From Actinomycetota bacterium (GTDB taxonomy: Bacteria > Actinomycetota > Thermoleophilia > BMS3ABIN01), in the NCBI GenBank assembly GCA_016235065.1, contig JACRMB010000003.1, forward strand, positions 281,933 through 345,932: a stretch of DNA of 64,000 nt, written 5' to 3'. The position numbers and the translations under genes were made by a program. This document shows positions 25,626-34,367 of this stretch, piece by piece (positions within the stretch are counted from its first letter, which is position 1; each line of letters opens with the position of its first letter). Below the pieces are notes generated by a model that had not been told where the DNA came from, did no database searches, and saw nothing but the letters and a program-made list of their open reading frames with translations.

Positions 25626-27687
25626 ACGAGGCGGCCTTTTTGTTGTCCTGCCGGTAAATCTCGATCCGGTTCCTACCAAGATCCTTTGCCTGATACAGGG
25701 CTTCGTCAGCCATCACGATAAGCCGGCCTTCCTCTTCAACTTCCATAGACTTGTCGAACGTGGTCACGCCCTGGCTTACCGTGATGTGATTGGGCAGGTC
25801 GTTATCTGCATACATGAATCCAGTCTGCATGATGGTTGTTCTGATGCGTTCGGCTATCAGGGCTGCCGAGGGGCTGTTCGTCTCCGGCAGGATCATTAAG
25901 AATTCTTCGCCCCCATAACGGACGACCATATCCGTTTCCCTCATGATGCTGACGATGATGGCGGCGACGTCCGCCAGAAGTTTGTCACCGGCGGGGTGTC
26001 CGTAGGTATCGTTGTATTTCTTGAAATGGTCGAGGTCGAGCATTATCAGCGATAGTGGTCTTTTTGTCCTCCTGGCCATGGCCAGTGTTTTCCGGAGCTC
26101 AATATTCATGAAGTTTCGGTTTGCGAGCCCGGTCAGCTGGTCGTGAAGCGACAGCTCTTTTGTTTTTTCGAACAGGCGCGCATTCTCGATCGCGATGCCG
26201 AGCTGGCCACCGATCGTGGCAAAGAGCTTCTTTTTCTCATCGTCGACGACAGTGCCAGGAATCGTGTACAGATACAGTACCCCCACGACTTTGTCCATGG
26301 CCTTGAGTGGCACTATTACGTGGCCATGAGGTTGCATTCCCGGATACCTGATAGTGTGGCGGTCATCAAGGTCTGACTCGGTCGAGACCAGGATCTCTCC
26401 CGACTCGAACGCAAGGCCGCAAAGGCATTCTCCGGGCTGGATATCTTTATGCAGGGAAAGGAACTCATCCGTGTGGCCGACGTGCGAGACCAGCGTCAGC
26501 CTGTTCTCATTTTCCAGCAGGATGCCGGCTTTGTGCTGTACCTCCAGCACCTCGCTGTTTATGATCGATTTCAGAGCATGGTCCAGAAGCCGCTTGAGCT
26601 CGATCGTGCCGCTGATGGTCGATCCAACCTCGAACAGCGTTGAAAGCTGGATAGCCCTCTGTTCCAGTGCCTTGCCCTGGTCTGCCATCTGCTGCTCGAT
26701 CTGCTTGCGAGCGGAGATGTCATGGATGATGGCGGTGAAGAAGATACCCTGTTGAGCCTGCCAATGAGACAGGGACAGTTCGATGGGAAACTCGCTCCCA
26801 TCCTTTTTTAACCCGGAGAATTCAACCGTCTTTCCGATGATTGTCTCCTCTCCTTCCGTGTTGAAGCGCTTCATAGCCGATTTGTGTTCATCATGGTAAC
26901 GGGCGGGCATGATGAATGAGACCGGTTTGCCGATAGCCTGGTCTGCTTCATAACCGAATATCCTTGTTGCTGCCTTGTTCCAGTAGGTAACCTTTGACTG
27001 AGCATTGATTGTGATGATGGCTTCATTTGCCGACTCCGCCACGGAGCGAAAACGCTCCTCACTTACGGCGAGTACGGCTTTCTCCATTCTCATCTGACGA
27101 TTTCTTTGTTGGGTATTGGTATAGAGCATGAGGAGGATGACAGTCACAAGAACAGTGAGCAGACTGGAAACAATGGTCAGGTAAAATGACAAACTCTCGC
27201 TGCTGACGGCTTTTTCGTGCATTGTGTTTGAAGCCACTGTGGTCGTGTCTGTAAGCCGGTCGAAAAGCGGATCGACTTTTTCCTCGTCGATCGCTAATGC
27301 ATCCGTTACACGGCCAGCGGCGATCAACCCGAACTCCTCATCAGTAGCTTCCTTGTATTTTTCAAAATCCGACTGCATGTTCGAAAAACTTTTCTCATCG
27401 GGATAAAGCGTTATCAGTTCAGCGAGCGACTCATCGATGGCGGTCCGATGCTCCTCGACGGTCATCATGATAATGGGGTCGATATGCTGATTGGCTACAG
27501 CCTGCCATTCCAGAGCGTTCAGCGACAGGAAGTTCTCGGTTGTTAAATGAGATAGATGCTCACCCTTGTCAGCATCTTCAGCGCTATGCTCGAGGGTGAT
27601 TATGACGAATAGCATGGTTGCGATTGCGAGCAGGATGGCGGCCATGAATACAAATGCCAGAATCTGATTCTTCATTGTCTGTTTCAT
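25624..27687 (-). CDS. Membrane diguanylate cyclase (PAS-GAF-GGDEF)
   Basis: 687 residues from ATG 27687, behind GAGG. Order: TM helix (~10-30), a ~150-residue helical extracytoplasmic sensor, a second TM (~170-195), a PAS domain (~215-325, FRSVAESANEAIITINAQ), a coiled linker, a GAF domain (~345-510) and a GGDEF domain (~525-687). The active site reads GGEEF near residue 590, and the SLHDQLTGLANRNF and LDLDHFKKYNDTYGH motifs are intact, so it should make c-di-GMP. The I-site RxxD is present as RETD just before GGEEF. No effector or EAL gene is adjacent. Confidence 0.9.
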   Translation of the reverse strand: MKQTMKNQILAFVFMAAILLAIATMLFVIITLEHSAEDADKGEHLSHLTTENFLSLNALEWQAVANQHIDPIIMMTVEEHRTAIDESLAELITLYPDEKSFSNMQSDFEKYKEATDEEFGLIAAGRVTDALAIDEEKVDPLFDRLTDTTTVASNTMHEKAVSSESLSFYLTIVSSLLTVLVTVILLMLYTNTQQRNRQMRMEKAVLAVSEERFRSVAESANEAIITINAQSKVTYWNKAATRIFGYEADQAIGKPVSFIMPARYHDEHKSAMKRFNTEGEETIIGKTVEFSGLKKDGSEFPIELSLSHWQAQQGIFFTAIIHDISARKQIEQQMADQGKALEQRAIQLSTLFEVGSTISGTIELKRLLDHALKSIINSEVLEVQHKAGILLENENRLTLVSHVGHTDEFLSLHKDIQPGECLCGLAFESGEILVSTESDLDDRHTIRYPGMQPHGHVIVPLKAMDKVVGVLYLYTIPGTVVDDEKKKLFATIGGQLGIAIENARLFEKTKELSLHDQLTGLANRNFMNIELRKTLAMARRTKRPLSLIMLDLDHFKKYNDTYGHPAGDKLLADVAAIIVSIMRETDMVVRYGGEEFLMILPETNSPSAALIAERIRTTIMQTGFMYADNDLPNHITVSQGVTTFDKSMEVEEEGRLIVMADEALYQAKDLGRNRIEIYRQDNKKAAS

Positions 27688-27783
27688 TGCCATGCCTCGC
27701 AAACAGAAGATTCATCACCAAAAGGACTGCTTACGCAGTATGCCTCTTTTGTATATTTATAGTCCCGAAACTGAGACTGCACG

Positions 27784-29538
27784 CTATCTGACCCGGTAGA
27801 TATCGATCGTCTCGACTGGCTCCGACGAAAACGAATACGGCAGGTTCCCGTGGAACTGGTCGTAAAAACCTGCCTGGCTGTTCCGGTCCTGGACCCGCAG
27901 TGGCCAGCCTGCGCCAGCCGGATACTCGATGCTGTCGACCAGTTGCAGGCGCTCCTTCAGCTGGTCGGAGATGAAGTAGGCGATGAGGCCATGGCTCAGG
28001 ACTACATAGTCTCCAGGCGCCGGTGAATCATCATCCTCCAAAAGATATTGCCCGCCTTCAGCTTCGAGGTAATAGCGCAGCCCGAACTCGCCGGCGAACC
28101 ATATCTGATGACTGCCGGCGGAGAGCGTCCGCGGATATTCAGCGGCAAAGTCGCGGTAGACGCCCGACAGCTGGTAGTCGGCGATCGAGACCGCAGTTCC
28201 CGTGATCGCCGTGCAGGCGACCGCAGCTATGGCGAACCGTGGCCACCAGATCTTATCCGGGATGATCCCGCGGGCGTAGCTCACGAAGAGCAGCACTACC
28301 GGCGGGAACAGGGGTAGCAGGTATCTCGTCGACGCATATGGCAGTAGCAGGACGCTGTAGACCAGCACGCCGGCGATCCACAGGACCAGGAAGATATTGT
28401 CGCGATCCCTCCCGGAGCGCTCATCTGCGAACGCCGCGTCCATCCCCAGGTTGAAGAACCGGTAGACCGCCAGCAGCCCCGCTGAATAAAAGACGGCCTG
28501 CAATATTGCCGCCGCCAGCGTGTATTCGCCGGAAACGGCCCGGTTCAGGAAGAAGGCGAGGATCAGCACGAAAAGAGCCGCGAAAGCCAGGTACTCTTTC
28601 CTGCCCCTGAGCAGCCCCATGACCAGCATCAGCGGGAAGACGGTGGCGCCGCCGATTACCGAGATTATCGCGAGGACCTTGTTGGCGATGAACGCCGGAG
28701 CCAGATTGACGCCAAAGCTGTATGAGAGTTTCGGGGGCTCGCCGGTCGCCGCCAGGTAATAAACGACGATCGCCCCGAATACCGCCAGCGCCGCCGCGAG
28801 GGGGAGCATCGTCTTCAAAGTCACGCGCCGCTTGAGCAGGGCATACACGAACAAAAGGGGCAGCAGGCTGAAAGACTGATAGGTCGTCAGGATCGCCAGT
28901 GAAGTGAACAGGCCGGCGAGAACCAGCAGCCCTGTTCCGTATCGGCGGCCTGAACCAGGATGCCGTCCGCCGTTCTGGCCGGAGTCGGAGTTTTTCCCGC
29001 CGGCGCGATCGATCGCGTAGACATACGAGGCGATAGCGGCGAGCCAGAGTGACAGGGCCGGCACGTCGGTCATCACGCTCTGGGCCATCACCATGAAGCC
29101 CGGCGTCACGATGAGCAGCAGCGCGGCAGTCAGCGGACTGTCGGTGAAACGCCTGCCCAGGTAGAACATGGAAACGGTCGCCAGCACGGCAAAGATGACC
29201 AGGCCGAGATGGAGCCCCACCTCGCTGGGCCCGCCGAAGATCCAGATCAGCAAGGCGAGGAAGCTGGTGTGGAGTGGAGGGTGCGTATCCAGGTAGACCG
29301 GGAAGAAGTTGCCCTCGTAGCCGTGGTTGGGAAGGCCGAGCGCGAAGGGATCGCTGAGTTTCTCCTGTCCCAGCCAGACAAAGACGGTGTCGTCAAGGTG
29401 GAATGCCTTGAAGACGAAGGGCAGGGTGACGGCTCCGGCAGCGAGTATCAGCAAAACAATCAGCGGACGTTGCTGAACCTTGGAAACTTCAACACCGCCC
29501 TCACGGTCTTTTTTGCGTATGTTTCTGAAGTTTGGCAA
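27784..29538 (-). CDS. GT39/PMT-like polyprenyl-sugar glycosyltransferase
   Basis: 584 residues, about ten to twelve membrane helices. The acidic catalytic loop after the first helix is FHLDDTVFVWLG, and THPPLHTSFLALL follows, as in ArnT/PMT GT-C enzymes. A soluble C-terminal domain of ~140 residues lies outside. It transfers a sugar from a polyprenyl-phosphate carrier to a lipid, glycan or protein outside the membrane. The start codon (TTG 29538) and first ~25 residues are read from family-2 repeat DNA, so the true start is uncertain. Confidence 0.85.
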   Translation of the reverse strand: MPNFRNIRKKDREGGVEVSKVQQRPLIVLLILAAGAVTLPFVFKAFHLDDTVFVWLGQEKLSDPFALGLPNHGYEGNFFPVYLDTHPPLHTSFLALLIWIFGGPSEVGLHLGLVIFAVLATVSMFYLGRRFTDSPLTAALLLIVTPGFMVMAQSVMTDVPALSLWLAAIASYVYAIDRAGGKNSDSGQNGGRHPGSGRRYGTGLLVLAGLFTSLAILTTYQSFSLLPLLFVYALLKRRVTLKTMLPLAAALAVFGAIVVYYLAATGEPPKLSYSFGVNLAPAFIANKVLAIISVIGGATVFPLMLVMGLLRGRKEYLAFAALFVLILAFFLNRAVSGEYTLAAAILQAVFYSAGLLAVYRFFNLGMDAAFADERSGRDRDNIFLVLWIAGVLVYSVLLLPYASTRYLLPLFPPVVLLFVSYARGIIPDKIWWPRFAIAAVACTAITGTAVSIADYQLSGVYRDFAAEYPRTLSAGSHQIWFAGEFGLRYYLEAEGGQYLLEDDDSPAPGDYVVLSHGLIAYFISDQLKERLQLVDSIEYPAGAGWPLRVQDRNSQAGFYDQFHGNLPYSFSSEPVETIDIYRVR

Positions 29539-29632
29539 CGTCCCTCAGTTCTTAAAGCGTAAGTTCCTGAAGTTTGGCTACTTCCCTCAGTTCATAAAGC
29601 GTAAGTTCCTGAAGTTCAGCTACGTCTCCTGA
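29466..29632. repeat. Short interspersed repeat cluster (family 2)
   Basis: A unit of about 45 bases (CTCAGTTC-TAAAGCGTAAGTTCCTGAAGTT then GGCTAC or AGCTAC) occurs twice in tandem at ~29542-29632. Partial copies precede it inside the 5' end of the glycosyltransferase gene, one reading AACGTCC-style at ~29466-29490. The cluster separates the two membrane glycosyltransferase genes. Confidence 0.75.
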
Positions 29633-29643
29633 TGGCTGACTTT

Positions 29644-30906
29644 CTAGCTGACCCAGGTCCAGACCACGAACTTGGCCGTGAAGAAACCGAGCAGCGCCAG
29701 TGAGACCACTGTGATCAGCATATCCACCCAGCGGTTGCGTTCGCCCCATAGCGCCAGCAGGATGAAGGCGGGGAATGCAGTCAGCAAAAAGCGCGGCATC
29801 GAGAAGAGCGGCACGTAGGTCGAGGGCGTGCAAAGCGGCAGCAGCAGTACCGCAAAGATGTAAGCGACGTAATAGGACGGCAGCTTTTTGATGGCGGCCA
29901 CGCCAAGGCCGATGAAACCGGCCGTGAAAATAAAATTCATGACATTGTAGGTCGCCCACAGGCGCGGGTCGCGGTCAGTCACCGGCCAGAAGATCCGGTC
30001 GGTTGTAGACAGGATATCGCCCATCCCGTTCCATGCTTCTTTAAAACCTCGCCACAACCCGGTGAACGGGCCGCCCTGCCAGGGCCAGATGAACTGCCGC
30101 AGCCAGTTGTCCTGGGATGCCGTGAACAGCAGAGGATCGCCGAACCGCACCCCAAGGTAGAGCATCCAGACGCCCAGCCCCAGGGGGACCAGCAGCAGAC
30201 CGACCACGTCCAGGCGCAACTTGCGCAAGTCCCAGCTTTGCGGTCGCCAGCCCCAGTCATGGCTCTGCCCGTACATCATGACCAGCGGCACCAGCAGCAG
30301 CAGGCCCGGGCTCCGGGTCAGCGTCGCCAGCGCACCGGCGATGCCGGCCAGGATGAATTCGTTCCGGCGTGCCGCATAAAGGCAGCCGATGGTGAGAAGC
30401 AGGAAAAGTGACTCGCTGTATATCGTCTGGAAGAAAAGCGAGGTGGGGAAGATCGCCAGGTAGAATACCGAGCGGCGGGCAACATCCCTGCCGAAATCGA
30501 TCTCCACCAGCAGGTAGAACAGATAGAAGGCGCCAAGGCAGCAGGCCAGCGAGATGAAGAGCCCCGCGAGCACGCCTTGGCCGAAGAACAGCGGCTTGAA
30601 GACGGCGATCAGTAGCGGATACAGCGGGAAGAAAGCCGTGGAATTATCGTCGGCGGCGTAGCCATACTGCGCGATCTGCAGGAACCAGACCGAATCCCAT
30701 TTGGCCCAGATATCAAACAGGTAGTGGGGGATGCCGGTAAAGGCGTCGCTCAACCTGTAGTCGACCAGTGGCGGGAAATCCTGGTTGATCGGGTCGATCT
30801 TGGGAAGCGACAGGTAGGCCAGCGGCGCCATGAGGAAGAGCGCCCCACGGGTGATGAGGAATATCAACCCCGCTTCGCGCAGCTGCTCAGGCAGGCGCTT
30901 CAGCAA
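29644..30906 (-). CDS. PIG-V-like GT-C mannosyltransferase family membrane protein
   Basis: 420 residues, about ten membrane helices. Family features (PF04188-like) are the WDSVWFLQIAQYGY loop after the first helix, STAFFPLYPLLI, FPTSLFFQTIYSESLFLLLT and SMPRFLLTAFPAFILL. In eukaryotes PIG-V adds mannose to GPI; bacterial relatives probably use polyprenyl-phosphate sugars for glycolipids. The start is TTG 30906, with its ribosome binding site in the last codons of the YhaM-type gene, so it is translationally coupled to it. Confidence 0.8.
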   Translation of the reverse strand: MLKRLPEQLREAGLIFLITRGALFLMAPLAYLSLPKIDPINQDFPPLVDYRLSDAFTGIPHYLFDIWAKWDSVWFLQIAQYGYAADDNSTAFFPLYPLLIAVFKPLFFGQGVLAGLFISLACCLGAFYLFYLLVEIDFGRDVARRSVFYLAIFPTSLFFQTIYSESLFLLLTIGCLYAARRNEFILAGIAGALATLTRSPGLLLLVPLVMMYGQSHDWGWRPQSWDLRKLRLDVVGLLLVPLGLGVWMLYLGVRFGDPLLFTASQDNWLRQFIWPWQGGPFTGLWRGFKEAWNGMGDILSTTDRIFWPVTDRDPRLWATYNVMNFIFTAGFIGLGVAAIKKLPSYYVAYIFAVLLLPLCTPSTYVPLFSMPRFLLTAFPAFILLALWGERNRWVDMLITVVSLALLGFFTAKFVVWTWVS

Positions 30907-30909
30907 AAC

Positions 30910-31863
30910 CTAGTCCTCCTCTGCTTTCCTCAGATAAAGGAACCTGTCCAGGGGCCGGTTGAACTCGCTCCAGGGACCATCGCTTGCAGCCCGCTTCTGC
31001 TGGAAGACGTTAGCCTTGGCGTCGATATCGTCGGCATGGTTGAGCAGGAAGGCTTCCGGTGTCTTGGGCCTTATCGGTGAACCGTATTCCTTCTCGCCGT
31101 GATGTGAAAGGATCAGGTGCTGGAGCTGCAGCGCCAGTTCCTGGGGGAAGGCCTCCAGGCGCGCGATGGCGTCGGCGACGATCCTCTCGCCGAGGACGAT
31201 ATGCCCCAGCAGCCTGCCCGGATCGGAATAATCGATCGCTGTCGTATAGTCGAACTCGATGGTCTTGCCGATGTCGTGCAGGATGGCGCCCGTGACCAGC
31301 AGGTCGCGGTTCAATTCCGGATACTGTTCAGCGATGGCAGCGGCCACATGGCAGACTGAGATCGAATGCTCCAGGAGCCCGTGGATGTAGTTGTGGTGAA
31401 AACCCTTGGCGGCAGGCGCCTCGCAGAAAGCATGGTAAAGGTCATCCGTGAAGATCTCGTCGAGAAGCACCGCCAGATATGTGTTGGTGATGCCCTCACG
31501 GATGGCGGCCAGTTCGGCTTCCATCTCACCGAGGTCGCGGGGGCTTGAAGGCAGCAGCCCGGCCAGGTCGATGTCACTGGTATCCGTGACCGGACAGATG
31601 TCGTTCACTTCTATCTCGAGAGTCTTGCGATAGCTGCTCATCTTGACGGTGCCGGTCGCCTTGACGATCTGCCCCTGATCGAAAGCTACGGCAAGGGCAT
31701 CGTCGGCGCGCCACTTGACGGCGTTGATCGTGCCGCTCGAGTTCATCAGCCGTAGCAGCAGGAACTTGTTGCCGTTCTTGTCCTCACGCACGGTCTTGCC
31801 CGCACAGATGAAAATATCGTCGATGGCCTGGTTCTCTTCAAGCTGTTGGAAAAGGGTCTTCAT
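30910..31863 (-). CDS. YhaM-type 3'-5' exoribonuclease (OB fold + HD domain)
   Basis: 317 residues. Residues ~10-100 are an OB-fold nucleic-acid-binding domain (FICAGKTVREDKNGNKFLLLRLMNSSG). Residues ~140-310 are an HD phosphohydrolase: HHNYIHGLLEHSISVC, ILHDIGKTIEF (HD) and LILSHHGEKEYGSPIRPKTPEA, the last diagnostic of the YhaM family. It would degrade RNA or ssDNA from the 3' end in the cytoplasm with divalent metals. First gene of a unit with the two membrane glycosyltransferases; a functional link is not obvious. Confidence 0.88.
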   Translation of the reverse strand: MKTLFQQLEENQAIDDIFICAGKTVREDKNGNKFLLLRLMNSSGTINAVKWRADDALAVAFDQGQIVKATGTVKMSSYRKTLEIEVNDICPVTDTSDIDLAGLLPSSPRDLGEMEAELAAIREGITNTYLAVLLDEIFTDDLYHAFCEAPAAKGFHHNYIHGLLEHSISVCHVAAAIAEQYPELNRDLLVTGAILHDIGKTIEFDYTTAIDYSDPGRLLGHIVLGERIVADAIARLEAFPQELALQLQHLILSHHGEKEYGSPIRPKTPEAFLLNHADDIDAKANVFQQKRAASDGPWSEFNRPLDRFLYLRKAEED

Positions 31864-31905
31864 CTCAAAACTCCAGAATTAGTGGTGCCGGCTGTAAGCC
31901 TTTTC

Positions 31906-31926
31906 GTATTCTATATCATAGAATAC
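31906..31926. promoter_or_regulatory. Palindrome, possible operator
   Basis: GTATTCTAT, a 3-base spacer and ATAGAATAC form a perfect 9+9 inverted repeat. It lies in the 116-bp divergent gap between the YhaM-type gene and the MBL hydrolase gene, where it could control both or overlap a -10 box. Confidence 0.45.
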
Positions 31927-31979
31927 GGAGCAGACAGAGAAGCGTATTATGTCGCCCACTCTCCAAAAAGGATAATCTC

Positions 31980-32861
31980 ATGTCAGCGAAGTTCACAATA
32001 CTCGGCACCGGCGGCTGGATCCCGACGGCACGCCGCGAGACCACATGCGCCATACTCAGCATGCCCGATGCGCTCTTCATCTTCGACGCCGGCACCGGGC
32101 TGGCGCGGCTGCTGGAGGAGCGGTTCCGTTCCGAGCTCGAGCTGGCGCCGGGGATGGTCCCCGCGCCGACGCCTGCATCCGCACCCGACGCCACATCCGC
32201 ACCCGACGCCTCGCCTGATGCCACCCGTGAGGTCCACCTGTTCCTCAGCCACTACCATCTCGACCACATAGCCGGCCTCGTCTATCTTCCAGCGATGTTC
32301 AAAGGCCGGACGGTTCACCTGCACCCGCCGGCGCAGAGTATCACCGGCGACGATCCGCACGGCATCATCAGCGGCATAATCCGCAAGCCCTACAATCCCC
32401 AGGCGATCGCCGACCTGCCGCTCGACCTGAGAATCGAGCCGCTGGAGGAGGGTGAGCACGTCATCGCCGGGGCGACAGTCAGGGTGCGCCGGCAGATCCA
32501 CGCCGACCCGTCAGTGGCTTTCCGCATCGACGACCTGCTGGTTTTCGCGACTGACACGGCCGACGATCCGGGCACGGCTCAGTTCGCCCGAGGCGCGCGC
32601 CTGCTGGCTCACGAAGCCTGGATCGATGGTATCGAGGAGGAGGATCCGGCAACCCAGCGCATAGCCAGGGAAGCCTACGTAGCCCATGCATCAGCCCGCC
32701 AGGTTGCTGCCCGCGCGGCTGAAGCCGGAGTTGAAAGACTGGCGCTCATGCACCTCAATCCGCTGCGGGGCGCTGCTTACCACGAGCGCATGCTTGTAGC
32801 CGCACAGAAGATATTCCCGGGAACGGTCATCCTGGAGGATGGGGAGACGGTCGAACTCTAG
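31980..32861 (+). CDS. Metallo-beta-lactamase-fold hydrolase (RNase Z-like)
   Basis: 293 residues. Motifs: FTILGTGGW at the N-terminus, LFLSHYHLDHIAGL (metal motif HxHxDH with the first His present), FATDTADDP, LAHEAWIDG, HASARQVAARAAEAGVERLALMHLNP. The layout fits RNase Z/phosphodiesterase-like MBL proteins, but there is no exosite, so tRNA processing is not certain. A low-complexity Ala/Pro/Asp insert at ~60-77 is unusual. It converges on dedA with a 4-base overlap of the stops. Confidence 0.85.
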   Translation: MSAKFTILGTGGWIPTARRETTCAILSMPDALFIFDAGTGLARLLEERFRSELELAPGMVPAPTPASAPDATSAPDASPDATREVHLFLSHYHLDHIAGLVYLPAMFKGRTVHLHPPAQSITGDDPHGIISGIIRKPYNPQAIADLPLDLRIEPLEEGEHVIAGATVRVRRQIHADPSVAFRIDDLLVFATDTADDPGTAQFARGARLLAHEAWIDGIEEEDPATQRIAREAYVAHASARQVAARAAEAGVERLALMHLNPLRGAAYHERMLVAAQKIFPGTVILEDGETVEL

Positions 32862-33490
32862 GAGCCATTGCCATTGCGCAACCTCTGCTTACGCCGGCGC
32901 CGGACCACCACGACTATGGCCGCTGCAATGACTATGACTCCGAAAGCGATGGCGGCCCCCCGCCCGGCCCAGGTGCTGATGGCCTGCCAGCTGGCCCCGA
33001 AGAAGTAACCGATCACCAGGTACAGGGTCACGCTCAGGATCGAACCGATCACGTTGTAAAAAAGAAATGTACCGTAAGGCATGCGGCCAATCCCGGCGGC
33101 CACCGGACCTACCGACTTGATCACGGCGATGAAACGCCCGAAGAGGATGGTCTTGCCACCGTGATAGTCGAAGTAGCGCTGGGTCTTTTCCAGATGGGAT
33201 TCCTTGAAGAAGAAGTAGCGGCCGTAGCGGCGGATGAAGTTGATGCCTCCATAACGCCCTATGAAATAGCCGACGCTGTCGCCGCAGATGGCGCCGACGG
33301 AGGCGATGGCTATCAGCAGCCCCAGGTTGAGGCTTCCCTGCGAGGCGATCAGGCCCGCTACCAGCAGGGTCACATCTCCGGGCATGACCAGGCCGACGAA
33401 GGCTGAATTCTCCAGGAAGGTCACCGCGAGGACTATCCAGTAGCCCCAGTCCTCAAGCTTCGGCAGGATGAAGTCAATGATGCTTTCCAG
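32858..33490 (-). CDS. DedA-family membrane protein
   Basis: About 210 residues if the start is the CTG at 33490, which follows AAGGTGAG; a GTG at 33424 is the first standard start. I prefer CTG because the 22 residues before the GTG (ending LEDWGYWIVLA) match the conserved DedA N-terminus. The core shows ENSAFVGLVMPGDVTLL, GDSVGYFIGRYGG, FGRFIAVIKSVGPVAAGIGRMPYGTF. It has about five membrane segments and a basic C-terminal tail. DedA proteins flip or recycle lipid carriers and support envelope integrity. Confidence 0.85.
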   Translation of the reverse strand: MESIIDFILPKLEDWGYWIVLAVTFLENSAFVGLVMPGDVTLLVAGLIASQGSLNLGLLIAIASVGAICGDSVGYFIGRYGGINFIRRYGRYFFFKESHLEKTQRYFDYHGGKTILFGRFIAVIKSVGPVAAGIGRMPYGTFLFYNVIGSILSVTLYLVIGYFFGASWQAISTWAGRGAAIAFGVIVIAAAIVVVVRRRRKQRLRNGNGS

Positions 33491-33638
33491 AAACGCTCAC
33501 CTTTCCGGTGGGGATTGCACGGATGATCGATCCAGCGTGGATCGTGTGCTTAAGAATATCAGAAGGTGGCTGGGGTTTGCCTGCCAGGCGCCGGGCCGCT
33601 GATGATACCTCAAGGTTCCAGGGACCGCTGCCTTTTTC

Positions 33639-33992
33639 CTACTCGGTGCCGGTAGCCGCTTCCTTGTAGGCCTTGTGCAGCTCCTCTTCCTTGGCGAGCT
33701 GTTCCGACATGACCTCGCGCAGGAGGTCGAAGGCGGCGATGACTTTCTGGTTGGCGATGGTGTAGAAGACGTTGACACCGTGGCGGCGGGAATAGACCAG
33801 CGACCGCTGGCGCAGGATGGCAAGGTGCTGCGAGACTGTGGCCTGCGGGAGGTCCAGGGAGCTCGCCATATCGCCCACGGTCTTCTCCCCGTCACGCAGT
33901 GCGTTGAGGATCAGGAGCCGTTTGGGATCCGCCAGAGCCTTGCAGATCTGGGCGTGCATCCTGTATATGTCTTCCCTTACCTGTGGATCCAA
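33639..33992 (-). CDS. ArsR-family winged-helix repressor
   Basis: 117 residues from TTG 33992, which follows AGGGGG; a longer frame runs to 34148 but adds an atypical AT-rich stretch. Motifs: ICKALADPKRLLILNALRDGEKTVGDMASSLDLPQATVSQHLAILRQRSLV (recognition helix QATVSQHLAIL) and VNVFYTIANQKV. The ELCVCDL metal site of classic ArsR proteins is absent and only one Cys remains. It faces the rhodanese gene across 375 bp, which suggests that it controls that unit. A sulfur-responsive role, as in BigR/SqrR, is inference. Confidence 0.85.
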   Translation of the reverse strand: MDPQVREDIYRMHAQICKALADPKRLLILNALRDGEKTVGDMASSLDLPQATVSQHLAILRQRSLVYSRRHGVNVFYTIANQKVIAAFDLLREVMSEQLAKEEELHKAYKEAATGTE

Positions 33993-34367
33993 TGTTCCCC
34001 CTGTTGGTTCGCCGTAACCGGCATAATTTGCTGAATTTCCACTCGGTTGAATACTGATAAACCGATATGAATACTCATACATATTATTACAAGCATAGAT
34101 ATTCTTCAATAAGTCTTTATTCTTAAGGCGTTCAGTGGCATTTTGCACCCCCGTATTAAGCCCTTTTTTGCTGTTTTCAGCTGATTATTTGCCGCCGCAG
34201 CTGATGCAAAATGATTATTTATATCCTCATAATTAATCATTGAAATGCTACCTTTCAACTATATTATTGTATATGAATATCTATTAACGCTAGCCGGCGT
34301 CACTTGGAGGTGATGGAAACCAAAGGCGGGGGGTACTTTTTTCTACTAATGTACTAGGAGGTTGGGG
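33993..34367. promoter_or_regulatory. AT-rich divergent control region
   Basis: This gap between the repressor and the rhodanese gene is far more AT-rich than its surroundings. An inverted repeat TATGA-ATAC-TCATA (34066-34079) is followed by ATATTATT. A matching pair, ATATTATT then TATGAATAT, lies at 34261-34280. These are likely operator half-sites, one set near each gene. No CDS is evident. Confidence 0.4.
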
